Of a stretch of 64,000 nucleotides of DNA, positions 24,225-37,778 are shown piece by piece. The notes under the pieces are model-generated. The model ran no database searches. It had not been told where the DNA came from and saw nothing but the letters and a program-made list of their open reading frames with translations. The DNA comes from Dysidea avara (taxonomy: Eukaryota; Porifera; Demospongiae; Dictyoceratida; Dysideidae): the NCBI RefSeq assembly GCF_963678975.1, contig NC_089280.1:18202780-18266779 (forward strand), written 5' to 3'. A program made the position numbers and the translations under genes. How positions within the stretch are numbered: the first letter of the stretch is position 1; each line of letters begins with the position of its first letter.

Positions 24225-27200
24225 AACAGAATGTCAACTCCTTCCCAACAATGTTACCATGCAGTCAGAGTAGCTCTGATTTCTCTACCAGAAGACCATA
24301 AATGACAGTCTTGTCCCCATTGTAGATACTGGGAATCTTATCTGGTATGACCTTCACCTCATAGTTACTGGGAAGATCAAATATTATAATGTGACAGTGA
24401 CATTATTAGCTGCATGATAGTTGTAGAACCTTCTTAAGACTGCGAATAACCTTACATGAACAACAAAATATTTATGTTGAGGTATATAAATATTTCCAGC
24501 TATAAATTGAATTACCAGTATATATTTCTTATTGCTAAATGATAGTTTGTGTTAGATACATATTAAGGTCAATTTATCTTTGTTCACTGTCAACAATAAA
24601 TTCAGCTAATCCATTCCTAGCACGAGCAATTCTTCTCACTAGAACAGTTTATGCTCCTCTGCTTCCCAAAATGTGAGGCAACAGTACAAAGTTACACACC
24701 AGTATATGTTAGTAATTCCATTCAATGTCATGCAGCTATTAATTCATTAATTGTTGCAATTATTAGTTAGTTTGGGGCTTTTCACCCCCTGGGCAAACCA
24801 GCCGAACTGACTGCCCGGTATCCAATCTTAAATCAAGAAACCGTACAGTAAATCCTATTATGGTTACCTTTAGGGTATAATTTTGTGGTTTTTGAGCAGA
24901 AAAACAAGTCACTTTATACACAAATGACACATGATTTATAGGGATGATCAATTAGACAGGTGATCTGATTACATTTTGAGTTGTAAACACACAGGTAATA
25001 ATATTAAAGCACTAAAAATTATGTAGGCATTCTTGATACAAAATACATCTTGCTTTAACACTTTGATAACAACAAAAAGTACACTTGATATGTATTTACA
25101 TATCTACATTATACACACCAATCAACCACATTGTGTTTTGACAGTGTAATGCATGAAAGTTATGTGTGATGTGTTACCCTTATACTTGTTGTCACAATGA
25201 ACCAAGGTGAGTAAGGTGGCTCACATTTTCATTAGCACTATAGTTGAGATTATCATACACCCACTTTTAGCTTCAAGGGCAGTTTAATTTATCTGTTTGT
25301 AATTTCTCAAAAGTATTTAAAAATTCTATCATAGCAGTGCACGTGCACTAGGTTTTTCAGGGTTACATTTCTTTCACTGCATTGACTAAATTTTCCATTA
25401 GACTTTTCAGTGTTAGTCCTATCTACGCAATAGTTGAGTGTGTGAATTATATATATATCCATGCAATTAGCCCACTCACATAATAAAATTAATATCTAAA
25501 TCAAATCAGTTGAAATTATGATATTTATCATGTTGATATTATATTGAAAATCTAACACAAAATGCAACTAACAGTTATAATTTCACGCTCAGTTTTGTAT
25601 GCATTTACAATGTCTGGTCTAAAAATATTCTTCTCAAATAAAAAAATTTGAACTTTAATGCTCTACATCATTTTCACCAGTAAAGTTTCTTCTCATAATA
25701 ATACATCATTCATACATAGTATTTTATATGAATGTTCTATTAGAGTATATTCGACACCTTCATTAGAGTATCTCGATCTATGATAAAAATTAGCTCTTCA
25801 ATCTGGCTCATGTCCCTTTTGTAGATGCTGGGAAATGAATGTAAGTTTTCTGCCAGTTACTAAAAGTTTTTGTGCTGTACTGCATGCTGTTACTCAGTCA
25901 GCATTTTTGTGCAGTCATCACCTGCCAAACTAAAAGGTTCCTGGTGCAAACATAAAGATTTAAATTTCAAGTGAGGTTTCCTGATCAAACCCTTGAAAAC
26001 CTTCTCTATATGTCCCAGCAAGAGTTCAATGGTATCAGTTATGAAACAACTTTTTAAGCACATGCTTTCATTGACTGCAAAAGCTGACTGTTCTATTAGA
26101 GTATATCAGTCTTGTTAGTTGAAAGTGGCCAGCCATTCTTGACTGGTCAAGTAGGTATTTAGTCAAATAGACAGTAAATTTTTGATAGCTGACTATTATA
26201 AACAGTAAATTTCTATCCTTTCAGTCACCTCTGTAGACTTTACTATGTGCATTCAGGTTAATGTATCTACTAAGTATATAGTATCTAAGTATAGTATCCC
26301 TTGCAGCAGTTCATGAAGCTACAACTAACACATGAAAAGCAAAATAATATGAAACCACAGATCACATGACTGAGCTATAATAACACTATGAACTATGAAC
26401 GCAACAGATTCAACCATATATGGGTATAGGATTCTACATACCAATAATAAATATGCACATGTGCTTATGTGTCAATTACTACTGTCACAATTATACTATA
26501 TTGATACACGTCAGACAGTCACAATGGATACCTTGTGAATTCTTCCTCACTTCACTGTGACACTATACCAACGCTAAAGCCATCTGTCACAGTGTCATAA
26601 TGGACTGTTGTTGAAGACTGTGTGGGTTGTTTAAATATAAAGTTCAGCGGTTCAAGTAGCTCTATCTATTTCATTGCAAATGGTTAGTGGCCTTCTCCAT
26701 TGTCTCCTGATTACAAGGCATAACTGGATGGAAAGGACTCTGAAGCTTCATATCTAGAACTGAAAGTTATTGAAGTGCTGCATGAAATTCTACATCATGA
26801 TCAGTTGCAGCAAGTAAGAGCCAAAAACTGTCACTATGTAAAGATAAACATGCATGCTGTATCTAGCTATACTTGAAGAAGTTCAGCATTGCTCTTTGTC
26901 TCTCTTGTCTTAGTCTCCTCTAACTATTGGTGCTTCTACAATGGCCATCAGCTCAATAGGATATTTGAATCCAATATTGTACCATCTCTTATCGTACCCT
27001 CCTTTCCAAACAATCATCTGCAATTGCAACGTGTTCAGCTCATGAGTTGGTGAAGACACTTGTGTCACTGGGTAAACTGTAGAAAGACTATTCATGCGGT
27101 CAGATGGATGCATGGAATTTGTGTAGCTGCTAGTGGATCCTTGCATGCATGGCTTAATTAAACACTGATGGTAATGAGAACTTCACATGACCATCTGCTT
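24225..27200 (-). pseudogene. Decayed tandem copy of the VWA5A-like gene
   Basis: Pieces in the same order and orientation as the copy at 11028-19847: 27200-26860 matches 19440-19040 (VIT and pre-vWA region), 26790-26520 matches 18960-18650 (vWA), 24690-24577 matches the second exon, and 24455-24225 matches the start of the last exon. All pieces carry many substitutions and indels, and no long frame remains. The N-terminal half of VIT and the whole C-terminal tail are gone. The gap corresponding to the large intron is only about 1.8 kb. It keeps an intact splice acceptor, TGTAAG|GTTATTCGCAG, where the other copy has lost it. An old tandem duplicate. Confidence 0.85.
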
Positions 27201-27488
27201 TGTTTTGCTAGAATTTGCATAGCTATGCGGTAAGACATCAACTGATTTCACTTTTTAAGGACTCTGCCCAGCCTGCACGAGTTACTTTGCGGTGGTTACT
27301 CCAGGTACTTGTGATCATGCCCAACTCCTGCAAATCCATTCGTTGTTTTCACCGTGTTTATCAATTTTAAAATTTCAGTAGTCTAGACCTAGCTATAGCT
27401 ACGTACATGCAGTACAGCCATGCTACATTCACTGTATATGCCTCTGGCACACATTTTGATATAAATTGAAAGTGTGAATTAATATGCA

Positions 27489-30400
27489 TCAAGTGTTCTT
27501 TCTACCAAACCACTGTGACCAGCCTTTGTGCGCTGGCTCGTGCATGATTTCCGTCAGTTTATGATCCAGTTCTTGTACCTGGCACTGGGACTCTACCAGT
27601 TGTAGTTTAGTACTAGCTAATTCTAGTTCTGTCTCGCGTAGTTTGCTCTCCGCTTTTTTACAACGTTCTTCAGAGTCGTCTTCGATTGCTTCTTCACCGT
27701 CTGCTTGAGTTGCCTTCCGTAGCTTATTCTGAAGAGTAAAATGTTAGTACACATGCGGGCCATACACACAGCTACCTTGACTGCTTGTAATTCCCTTTTC
27801 AAATCTTCCTGTTGGACGCGATAGTTGTCATCAAGACGTTGGATCGTCTAAGTTAATGAAATAAGCAGCATGTTTTGATTAATTGTCTCTTTACCAGTTT
27901 ATATTCTGTAACGGCGGTGGCGTGTTGCTGTCGCTCTTCCATTATTTGCATCATGGCTTTCTGGTACATTTCCTTCGCCTGCGCAGAACAAACATATCGA
28001 TAAAATAAAGTTTTTAAAAAGTGTGCACAAAAAGGTATATAAGACGAAAAAAAAATCGGCTTGTCAGAAGTGGGATTCGAACCCACGCCCACATACGTGG
28101 ACCAGAATACTCGCCTACGCAAGTAAGGTTTAACCTTGAGTCTGGCGCCTTAGACCACTCGGCCATCCTGACACACCATGATAGGTGAGTGATTTTAGCA
28201 GCTTATATTCACAACATAGATTTAAAAAAACTTGACCTGTTGTAATTCTTCTCGGATTTCACTTATGAGTATGTTAGCAGCTTCTTTGCCTGTTTTATGT
28301 GATCTTCCTTCCTTACTAAGTGTGTCAATTCTTTCTTCTAGCTGTATAAAAGAAGTAAACAACATTTTCTAAAAAGCAGAACATTAATAACAACTACTTT
28401 ATCCATCTCTGTTCTTAGTGTGATCTTGCTCAAAACTAACTCCTGAGCCAAGGTATCATTCTCGTGCTCCAGCCTAATAATGTTGCCTTGAAGTTGTTTA
28501 TTCTCTCTCTACAGAAGAATTAAGACACAAAGTACATAAGTAGGTCTTTGGTAAGTGATCTGTAAAAGTGGACAACAGCACATACCTCAAGTCTTTTGAT
28601 GGGATCCTCTTCTTGAGCCAAACTGTCACGGTGGATTTGATATTCCTTATCATATTTCTTCAGTTTTCTCTCTGTTACCTATAAACAAAATGGTCATTGT
28701 ACTGTAGAAGACACACTACACTTGCCTTTATTGAATTAATTGTGTGGAATAAGTGTCTGCAGTCTTCATCACCACTAAACTTCTTGGGTAAGTGGACTCT
28801 GAAAAACTTGAGAATGCCTTCGAAGTCAAGTGCAAGTAAGTCTTTCCGAGATATCTGTGAGATGTGAGATGTGATAGTTTAGGTGTGGAAACATAGCCTA
28901 GCACAGATATACCTTAAGAAGTGCTAGTGCAGTTTGAAAGACGGTCCGCAAGCCCTGCGTATACAAATGATCATACATATGTACTATAAGCAAATACAAA
29001 TGAACACACACACACACACACGCATGCACGCACACACACACACTCCTGCTTGTCTGAAGACCCATCATCTTCTGCCCCAACCCTCCATGGAAGGTACACA
29101 CTCAGGGGACGCTGACTATCTTATTTTACAAACTATTGAAATTTAGTACAGGTGAGAGGAGCTTAAGGAGTCATAGACAATTGCAGGGACCTGAGTCAGA
29201 GACTTAGTCCGCCTCATGCAAAGCATGGTGTATGCATAATGTGAAGCCGTCTTGTTGGCTTTCAAGGCCAATGCAAGGGAGTCCCCTGACCCTGCCTGGT
29301 CTCCATGACATGACAGACCACACATACACACTAAACTACACTACACACAAACACACACACCTCGCACAAATACAGATCCAATATATGGAAGACCACAGGC
29401 AGTGGAAACTTGGCAGTGTAGAGTGTAAGGAACCACTGTGATGCAAACATGTGGCCCTCAACCTTCTCATTCACCAAATGAGCATGTAAATCTGGCATAG
29501 TATCCTACAAGAAAGTTCAACACCAAATACATACTAGATATGTACTACATACAGCAGTAACTTTGTACAAATGTACTGTTTTATCACAAATTCAGCCTCA
29601 CCTAAAACCATAAATTCACAAATGCACACTATTCTGCCCCCGAACACTTTAGCATGTGAGTGTTAATTTTTTTACACTGATGGAGGGATTTTTCTCACCT
29701 CTATCAGCTTGTCCAGCTGGAACAGCATGCAGTGTAGCAGCTCAAAGCCCGGCTTGAACATGTCTCGGTGGCCATAGTTAAACATGATCTTCACCAGTAC
29801 ACTGAATGCTTGTTCCTCTGGCATTTTCTGTATGAGAAACACACATACAACACTAAATTACAAGATAAAAATACTCAGCTACAGTCATACTGTGTATTAA
29901 TTATCACAGAGCTGCTAACAACATAATACTACATCCCAAATGCAGAGGAGCACCCTGCCTTACAGAAAAACCCAATGTAATCAATGTAGTTGAACAAACT
30001 TTTATTCAGTAACATAAACAGTTAAATAAACTTTTTATTCAGTTAAATAAATATTAACCTGAAGTTCACTTTGTACAGCAGATCATTGATTTACTAACTT
30101 TTGTACTTAGGTTCACTGATACAGTGTTACTCACTTCTAATAACAGAACAGCTGCGATGAACGATAGTCCCTGACAGTATCCTATCTCTCCATCATACAC
30201 GGAATATGCCTTGCTGATCTTGTACAATGCTTCTTTACCATCGGCATCCTTGAAGTAATCATGCGCTACGTAAGTCCTCTTGATGTCCCAGTTGATGATG
30301 TCTTCTGTTGGTGAGCTCTAAACATGGTCGTAAATCTCCGTGTTAGAAACCGTATGAAATACCTACACACTACTGGTATACATACACACAACCCGAAGGC

Positions 30401-33400
30401 CTGCATTTAAGCAGATGTCACTACTAGCATTTAATAAAAAATCTCTTCACATCAAATTCAAAAGACAATCACAATACGGTACACACTCAATAGTGTTTTC
30501 TATTAAAACAAAAAAAAAACAAAAAAAAACAAACAATGTGACTGTGTGATACTTTACTACATTAGTTTTTACTAAATATCCTACAATCTAGCACACAATA
30601 TCAAAAGTGTCAAGACAGTATCAGTGCTATGTACATGATGGCTTACTTTAGTGATCAGTAGTCGATAAGCATCTTGTAGTTGAGGATCAAATGTGGTACC
30701 AGCTAACATCTGCCATACTTGTCCCCTCAGAGCATTAGGGATGCCCTACAAGTGTGAATATACCACATATATATACACCAGGAGCCCAAGACGTTTACAG
30801 GATCCTGGTCTTACATACTGATATGTACATATACACTAAAAAAAGTTTCAAAGTTGTGTGTAACAAGACATTCCAGCTCAGAAAACATGGGGAAGCCCCT
30901 CAGTATTTAAAAATATCATGGAGAAAATTCACATGGAGAATAAATCCACAGAAGAACAGCTGAACATTTGCTTTCCCAGTTATTACCCTGGTCCCCATTA
31001 ATACAAATGGCAGACTGTTAAGTGAGGAAGTGAGTCAATTTTTTTGCTCAAAGAAAGAGCAACAGCAACTGCATGCAACCAGTCATTAAACTGGGACCTT
31101 GTGATCATTAGGCCAATGATCCATACACTTGACTGCACACATGCATGCATGTACACAGTCTAAACATATAACACATACACATATGTACACATACAGACTG
31201 TACATACGGGGACCTGTACACATATGTACACAGACACACACATACACATATGGCATGTATGGACACATGCACAGACACACACATACATATACAGACACGC
31301 ATGTACACACACTACACACACACACACAAACATGCACTACACTACACACACAGTTTTTCACCTGTCGACACAGTTTGATCAACTGTTTAGGACGAGACTT
31401 GTCCCTACCATCCCACCTCTCCAACAGTGACCCCCACTCCACCATCACATCATCCCTGAAGGCACTGTTGTCCACCTCTCCCCATCCTGATGCCATCACC
31501 TCATCCTCCTCATCCTCCACTGTAGGTAAGATTGTGACAAGTTGGAGAAGCTGATCAACAATCAAGGGAAATTTTGGAATAGTCAATATCAAAGATATGC
31601 AACTTGATTTGTGAAAGGGGCCAACTACTTTTCCAACTTTGATGATAAACAAAAATTGGCGAAAGCTATATATTTGAATTTGGCACAAGTGAGTTATAAC
31701 AAAGAAAAGTTCAGGGTTCTAGAACAAACCAAAACGAATTTTGATCTGAGCTCATAATAATGAACTCTTGTCAAAATGATACACAAATTGGACAAGAAAA
31801 TTTAAACAAATCTGCCAATTTTGCCTAACTATTCTCCCATCAAACTTTTTCCTCATACAGATACAAATACACAGATAGCTCTCACATGCTACAGAGTTAT
31901 CACTCTCCACATCACCAGCTGTTCCATCCTTCGCTTTAGCCATCAATGGGTGTTTCTTCTGCTCAACCTCTTGGTGGGTGGGGCTGGTGGGCATGTCCAG
32001 TGATACGTGTCGATTGACTTTAGGTGATGATGAAGGACTTGAGGATCCCTCCCTTTTTACAGCCGTGCTCACCAGAGCCTTTACAGTGTAGAGAATGTTC
32101 TTGGGCGTACTTTCAAAAGACTAAATAGGCAAACAAGTGTAATATGTGTACAAAATTACAGTACATACATGTATGCAACACACACATGTAGACATACATA
32201 CATATACATTATCATACCTTTTGCAGTGTCAGCAGGAAAGTTTCAGTGGAAGGCTTCCTTCGTGTCAATGACACTTGGACCCAGGCTAGTAGGTCACTTT
32301 TCAACACACGAACTTTAACCTCTCTGAAAGATTAAGCATTCAAATAAGCAGCTACACCGTAAGAGAATTGAGCATTCTACATATGTGTACTACTCAAATA
32401 CTAAAACTTCCAAGTACAAGGAATATAGTATGGGGCACAAAAAACTTTTTATAACTGTTCATAAATGCTTCTCCAAGCGTGTATCGCGAACTGATGCAAA
32501 TGGTAACCTGCATGTGAACCAGTGAATAAGCTAAGATATATAAAGCTGTTTGCAGGTCAAGTGTTTCTTATTATTCACAAAGCCAAGACTTATGGGTTAT
32601 ATTAATGCACGTGAACTGTATATGCAGAGTTGTCATGAAGTGAGGCACATCTTCATGAAGACTTGTGTATGACCAGGCAGAGAATATAGTAAGGCCATAG
32701 CAGGTCTCTGTTAAACAAGATTCATTGTGATACTCATCACAGAGTGAGGTACTTCTTCATGAAGTAAAACACACCCTGATGCACATACTATGTCTTAAGA
32801 CGACTTAAAGGTGGGCACACGCTTGTTCTGCTGGTGAACAGTTCATGAATTCACAAGCTGTTCATGATCAGTGAGCCTTCATGAACATTCATGGAAAGAT
32901 TAAAAACGTCGCAAAGTTTTTTTTGTGCACTCTAGTGTATATGTGTACCTTTGCTTTGTGAACGGGTTACTTATACTATGCAAACATATATCAGTGACTA
33001 CAAGGTTGCATCACTCACCTAACAAATCTCACAGGCTCAGCCACAGACTGTAGAACAACATCAGCAGCCACTGTCAGACTTAACCGAGAAGCTGCAAATA
33101 CATACATGCACAAATGATAGTTCACAAAAGCAAACACAAGTTTTTGGGCTTTACATAGGGCTTTACATAGGCAACTGCCTGCATGTGATACTCATACACA
33201 TGTAAATAAGATCATGTTGTATTTACAAGGGATGTGCACACATAGGTATGTACCGAGTCTACGGATATGGTAAGTAATATTTTGGCTAATAGGTGAAGCA
33301 GCAATGAAAGTTCTTTTCCAATAGAACAAATTGTGATTAATTCACCAATGGCTCAGGACATGCATGCTATTTGGAATTACATGAGGAGGATGAAGTGAAA

Positions 33401-36400
33401 TGATGATATAAAACAGAGCCTTCCGAAATACAATTCAAGACACCGCACAATTATAGCCCACATGCTTATCACATGTGCACACCTTTAGGCGTCTCCTCAT
33501 TAAGTATCACGGAGAATGGTAGGGAAGGATTCCATATTCCACTAATTATGACTGACTTGTCTGCCCCTAATGTCATCTTCATCTGTAACAACAAATATAA
33601 TGGTGATATGAATTGTGTGCATGTTCAATACAGTTATGTACGTACATACAGCCTGAATGCATATACACATACCATGTCCAACAAGTTCATTTCAGAGTGT
33701 TTAACATTCTTTCCAGGTGAGAGCAAAAGCCCTGAACATCTACACACACAAAGTGAAAAAGTACGTATGTACGTATATAACTATAGCAAAAAAAAAACAT
33801 GCAAATGTAGTGTAAAAACTTCTCCAGGATATTTACGTATGTATATAAATACATAAAACAAACCACACAAAAAATACAATACAACTATGTAGCTATGTAA
33901 TAGCATACACGCATGCACTGCATTACTCTGTATAATTTTAATTGCTACAATTAATACTCAGATATGTTAACTGGAATTGTTCCACAGGTTCAACTAGGAG
34001 TCGGACTTTTGGACCAAAAAATATAAGCCCCAATAATGAGGTTTAAATACTGAGTACTGAGGTCTTATTAATGAGGTCATGAAGTACACTTTAGTTACTT
34101 ATGTTTGAGACCTACTTGACATAATCACTGCATAATAGAGGTGGTCTTGAGGTCATGAAGTACACTTTAGCTATGCTTGGGACCTACTTGACATGGTCAC
34201 CATAATGAAGCTACTTCAATTAGCAAGTAAGCCTTCACTAAAGGCACTTATTTCAGTACTGGTTAATGCCACATACCTCTCCACCAGTAGTGGCCGTTCA
34301 GTGTTGGGCTGTGCCAGAGCAATGATAACCTTCTTGAATGTGTTTTGTCTCAGCTTGAAGCAGTCCTTGTCCATACTAACTGGACTGAAGTTCCCCTTAC
34401 CATCGTCCTCCAAAATGTCCAAGGTGACATCAAACTCCTGTAGCAACTGACCACCATCTTCAGTTGGTGACATCACAGTCTGTGGAAATATTGAAAAAAT
34501 CTTTAATCAAGTTGTGGAGTGGCATAAATCAGCTATCAATTTTAAAATGTCAGACAAATTTACTGCATTTTGAACAGGACATACAAAAATATCCCTCCAT
34601 CTTTCAATAAGGGCCACCAACTTCTGAAGTTTAATTCTAAGACAATGAGTTGCGGAAATAAGCCATACCTAGATATGCAAAGTTCTGTGTTGATAATAAA
34701 AAGCACAGTGAAAAGAATACATTCTGGAAGCTACAAGAAAAACTTTTGCAATTTGTTCCTGTACCCAGCTGAAAACTACTGTCGTTCTTATACAGACTGA
34801 CATTGAAGAGTGGCCTAGTTTATGTCTGCACACAATCAATTCTTAGTAGCCTTTATACAGTCACATTGGGTGGATGCTACAAGACATTCTACAGTATAAT
34901 AACCTTAAAGTAAAAAGTCCCTAAAGTTACTTCAAGAATTATATGGTGAACAGAACAGATTGAATTGTGATATGTACTGTATGTACAAACATAAGTACGC
35001 TTATACAATCCTGTATGTATGCATACGCATACACAGTGTGATTTTAAGTGAGTTAGTGACCACCCACTCAGACCTTCGTGCTTTTAAAAACCTTGGCTTT
35101 GCATCGGGTTTTTACAATCACGAAGATCCTTGTGGTTGGTCTAACTACAACTTACGTAGATATAGTCTGTATAAGTGCATTCACTAACCTAGACACAGGT
35201 GTGACAAATAGGACAATAATCGTTTACTATCTCATCTGTAACTTTAGGTAAACATTCATTGAAAAGAGTTTGTAAACACTATCTATACCCATGCACTACC
35301 CTAGCCTACACATCACGAGTACAGTGTGTAGCTATTATACATTTGAACACTAAACACAGAAACCTAAAGTCCACCATTCTACACAAATGTAAATAACATA
35401 CCCTCTTCCTCTTGAAAGCACTTCCAACAGCATTGAAAACTCTGGCACACTGCAGTAAAAGAAATAAATAGAATTACAGACTGAAACACTTACAAGCCAA
35501 GCATTACAACATACAAATGTCTTTCAGTACAGTTTTAACAGTTCTTGATGGTTACTGATTGCTGTTAATGTGCCACACAGACCTGTAAAATTATCTGTGG
35601 ATGACAGTGGCACTAATGTAGAATTCCAACTGCTCAGCTGGTTCTATATACACAGTGGCACCCTTGCAAAGGGCATGTCCATAAGAAGACACAAAAATGG
35701 AAGCTCAAACTACGTAGTGCAACCAAGAATGCAAATACGTAAGGTTCCAGTATGTACACGCTACACTGTAGCTTTCTTGTAAGTCTCTATAGCACTCATA
35801 AGAATGAATCTTAATGCATTTTACATACCACAAAAAGGCAGCCAATATCAGTTATCACAAGATCCTTTATAAGACAAAACAGATGGACCACGATTCCTCA
35901 CTGTTTTGCATTGGATGCTACTCAAGTTTTAAAAATTACAGACAAACTTATACAACTCTCTCTGTACACTACGCCTTTGTGGGACATCAATAATAATAAT
36001 CAGGGACACTTTAACCTTGGAAACTGATTACAATGTAACTCAATGAATCTAAATACCTACATTGCACCTTAATATGGCCAGCAAGCTAGCTGGATTATCA
36101 AGGTGTCCTGATTTTCCAGGTGAGTTAACGCTGTAAGTAAGGGTTTTGTGAGACCTGACCATGGCTAAGTGTCTGGATTATCCAGGTGTTCTCATTTTGA
36201 GTGTCCACATTAACAGGCAAATTTGATTCAATCATTGTTAGGGAATATTATGAACTCTTGTACAACTTCTACAGTTACAAGTATAACAATTTATTGTACA
36301 GTATTGTACAACACATACACAACAGGATCCTAATATTGACACCAACTTGTAGCTGAGTTTGCAAACTGATTAGGAGCCTCCTCCACACACACAATTTCAT

Positions 36401-37479
36401 GGACTCAGCTGTACTATATATTATTAGTTAGCCAAATTTGTAAACTAATGTAGTTGGGTGCATATGAAATTCAAAGCTGAAAATTGTATGTATATGTATA
36501 TTACAGTGATACCATCACCAACAACTTAAAATACACCTCATTAAATCTTTAATCACAGTTCTACATTTAAATTACCCACCTCTTGAGCATTCTCACATTG
36601 GAACACATGACAGTGAAATATGCCACTTGTCTTGTGCCTCACGTTGAAGGCAAAACAGTCAAGCATGTCAGGCGATGCTCCTCGGACACAGAACAAGATA
36701 GTTTTTACTGGAAATGTAGCCAGCGGTTGGTCTGTTTCAGGGTCTTTAAGAGCCACTTTTCCTGTACTCATTGTTGGCACTAACAAGTTAACAGGAATTG
36801 CTTGAGCTGCATCACTGTGCTTCTTAAGTATTCCAATTTTTCTGTTAGCTTCTACTTCACTGATAGGAGCATTGACAGTGGTAGAACCCAGATAGATTAC
36901 ACCCCTATAAACATAAGCTGGTTCATAAGTTTGTTCCTGGTCCAGTGAACTAGTCGAAGGTATTCTCAGAGGAGAAACAGTATGCTTTTTAGAAGGTTCA
37001 GTTTTTTCTTCCTGTTTAGTATTCTCAGCACTGTTAACACTTTGCTCCACAGCTGGGGCTTCTTTAGCACCTTTCTCATCATTTTCAATTTTTTCTGGTG
37101 TTTCAGTGTTCTGGTTGACGACAGGGATGTCAGGGCTGCTTGGCGTTGCCTCTCGGCTTTTCTTTTCGCTACTAGATGACACAGAAGATGTCTCTGCATT
37201 CACTAACTCTTTAGAGCCAGCATTCTCTCCAGGCAGGTAAGCCAAGAGTGGGTTATCATTTGGTTTATTAGATGATGAAGATTCACTGGAAGAAGACTCA
37301 TCACTACTGTCGGAGCTGTCATCTTTTACGCCATATACCAGTTGATAAGGGTCACCTTGTAATGGGGTGTGTTCTTTATCATGTTTAATATCATCAGGAG
37401 TCAAGGCTGGGTTCTGTACTACAAGTGTTCCATCATCCTGATGCCCTCCAGTGCCCCCCAGCTCCCCTGTATCTGCCAT
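27489..37479 (-). CDS. RABGAP1: RABGAP1-type Rab GTPase-activating protein (PTB + TBC)
   Basis: Twenty-one exons join without a break: 37479-36580, 35449-35402, 34479-34277, 33739-33673, 33582-33483, 33091-33019, 32323-32218, 32120-31886, 31519-31362, 30745-30647, 30317-30135, 29827-29699, 29504-29361, 28954-28913, 28854-28726, 28678-28586, 28508-28398, 28341-28237, 27978-27895, 27847-27776, 27728-27489. They sum to 3321 bases, 1106 residues, close to human RABGAP1 (1069). In order: an acidic, Ser-rich N-terminus, a PTB domain (YLGSTTVNAPISEVEANRKI ... ILFCVRGASPDMLDCFAF), the kinesin-like/DUF3694 region (LLLSPGKNVKHSEMNLLDM ... AEPVRFVREVKVRVL), a Ser/Pro linker, the TBC domain with both catalytic fingers (IxxDxxR as INWDIKRTY, YxQ as GYCQG), and a C-terminal coiled coil. 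The family makes Rab GTPases hydrolyse GTP on endosomal and Golgi membranes and at mitosis. One intron uses a GC-AG pair (AAAG|GCAAGT after 28726). A tRNA gene lies in the intron after 28237. RABGAP1L is the alternative name; the sponge gene may be co-orthologous to both. Confidence 0.93.
28062..28172 (-). tRNA. tRNA-Leu (anticodon CAA) with an intron
   Basis: The minus strand begins GTCAGGATGGCCGAGTGGTC (acceptor stem and D arm with A box) and ends with GGTTCGAATCC (B box), the pairing TTCTGAC and discriminator A. The anticodon loop reads ACTCAAG, giving CAA, followed by an intron of about 20 bases (GTTAAACCTTACTTGCGTAG or nearby) and a long variable arm as in all leucine tRNAs. The layout is that of eukaryotic tRNA-Leu-CAA genes, which usually carry such an intron. 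It sits inside an intron of the RABGAP1 gene on the same strand. A short run of T on the minus strand beyond the 3' end is consistent with polymerase III termination. Confidence 0.95.
28998..29046. repeat. CA-rich microsatellite in a RABGAP1 intron
   Basis: Interrupted (CA)n with GCATGCACG in the middle, in the intron between exons 13 and 14. Confidence 0.9.
31129..31355. repeat. CA-rich low-complexity tract in a RABGAP1 intron
   Basis: ACACA-rich sequence with scattered ATG and CAT triplets fills most of the intron downstream of exon 9. It produces overlapping open frames on both strands that are not genes. Confidence 0.85.
34060..34210. repeat. Tandem duplication of about 80 bp in a RABGAP1 intron
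   Basis: GAGGTCATGAAGTACACTTTAG is followed by GACCTACTTGACAT in both units, at about 34072 and 34151. The copies differ by a few bases and a small indel. It lies just downstream of exon 3. Confidence 0.85.
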
Positions 37480-37778
37480 GTTTTGTTCTAACAAGTACAA
37501 AACCACACATTACTCCCTGCACACACAGCGTGCATACACCAGTTCATTGTACGTATGCATTTATCTGTATGGACCACTTTCAATACATGTAGTATTAAAA
37601 CGCCAGCTTTTGCCAATTCATGGCTTTACACGTGACTTTGAAATATAATGATAAAACACCTCAGCTTACCTAGTCTTACGGTTGTTCTATAATTCTTCTA
37701 CAAGTAAAATTGTACTCCCATGAGCTTACATCAACACTACACATTTTAATTTTGTTTCATAGTGCGCTTTAGTTGGAA
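37480..37778. promoter_or_regulatory. Presumed bidirectional promoter (RABGAP1 / DAD1-like)
   Basis: Only 299 bp separate two divergent start codons. No TATA box is obvious. A CACGTGA E-box-like site lies at about 37629-37635. The region must contain the promoters and leaders of both the RABGAP1 gene (minus) and the DAD1-like/PPIL1 unit (plus), so shared control is likely; this is inferred from spacing alone. Confidence 0.55.

Noticed and set aside
27853-28122. 89-codon minus-strand frame running through the tRNA gene
   Set aside because: It combines RABGAP1 exon 19 with intron and tRNA sequence; only 27895-27978 is coding.
31129-31554. 141-codon plus-strand frame rich in His and Thr
   Set aside because: Antisense of a RABGAP1 exon and translation of a CA-rich microsatellite.
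31086-31688. 200-codon minus-strand frame with Cys/Val-rich C-terminal half
   Set aside because: It joins a true RABGAP1 exon (31362-31519) to CA-rich intron sequence; good splice sites bound the exon.
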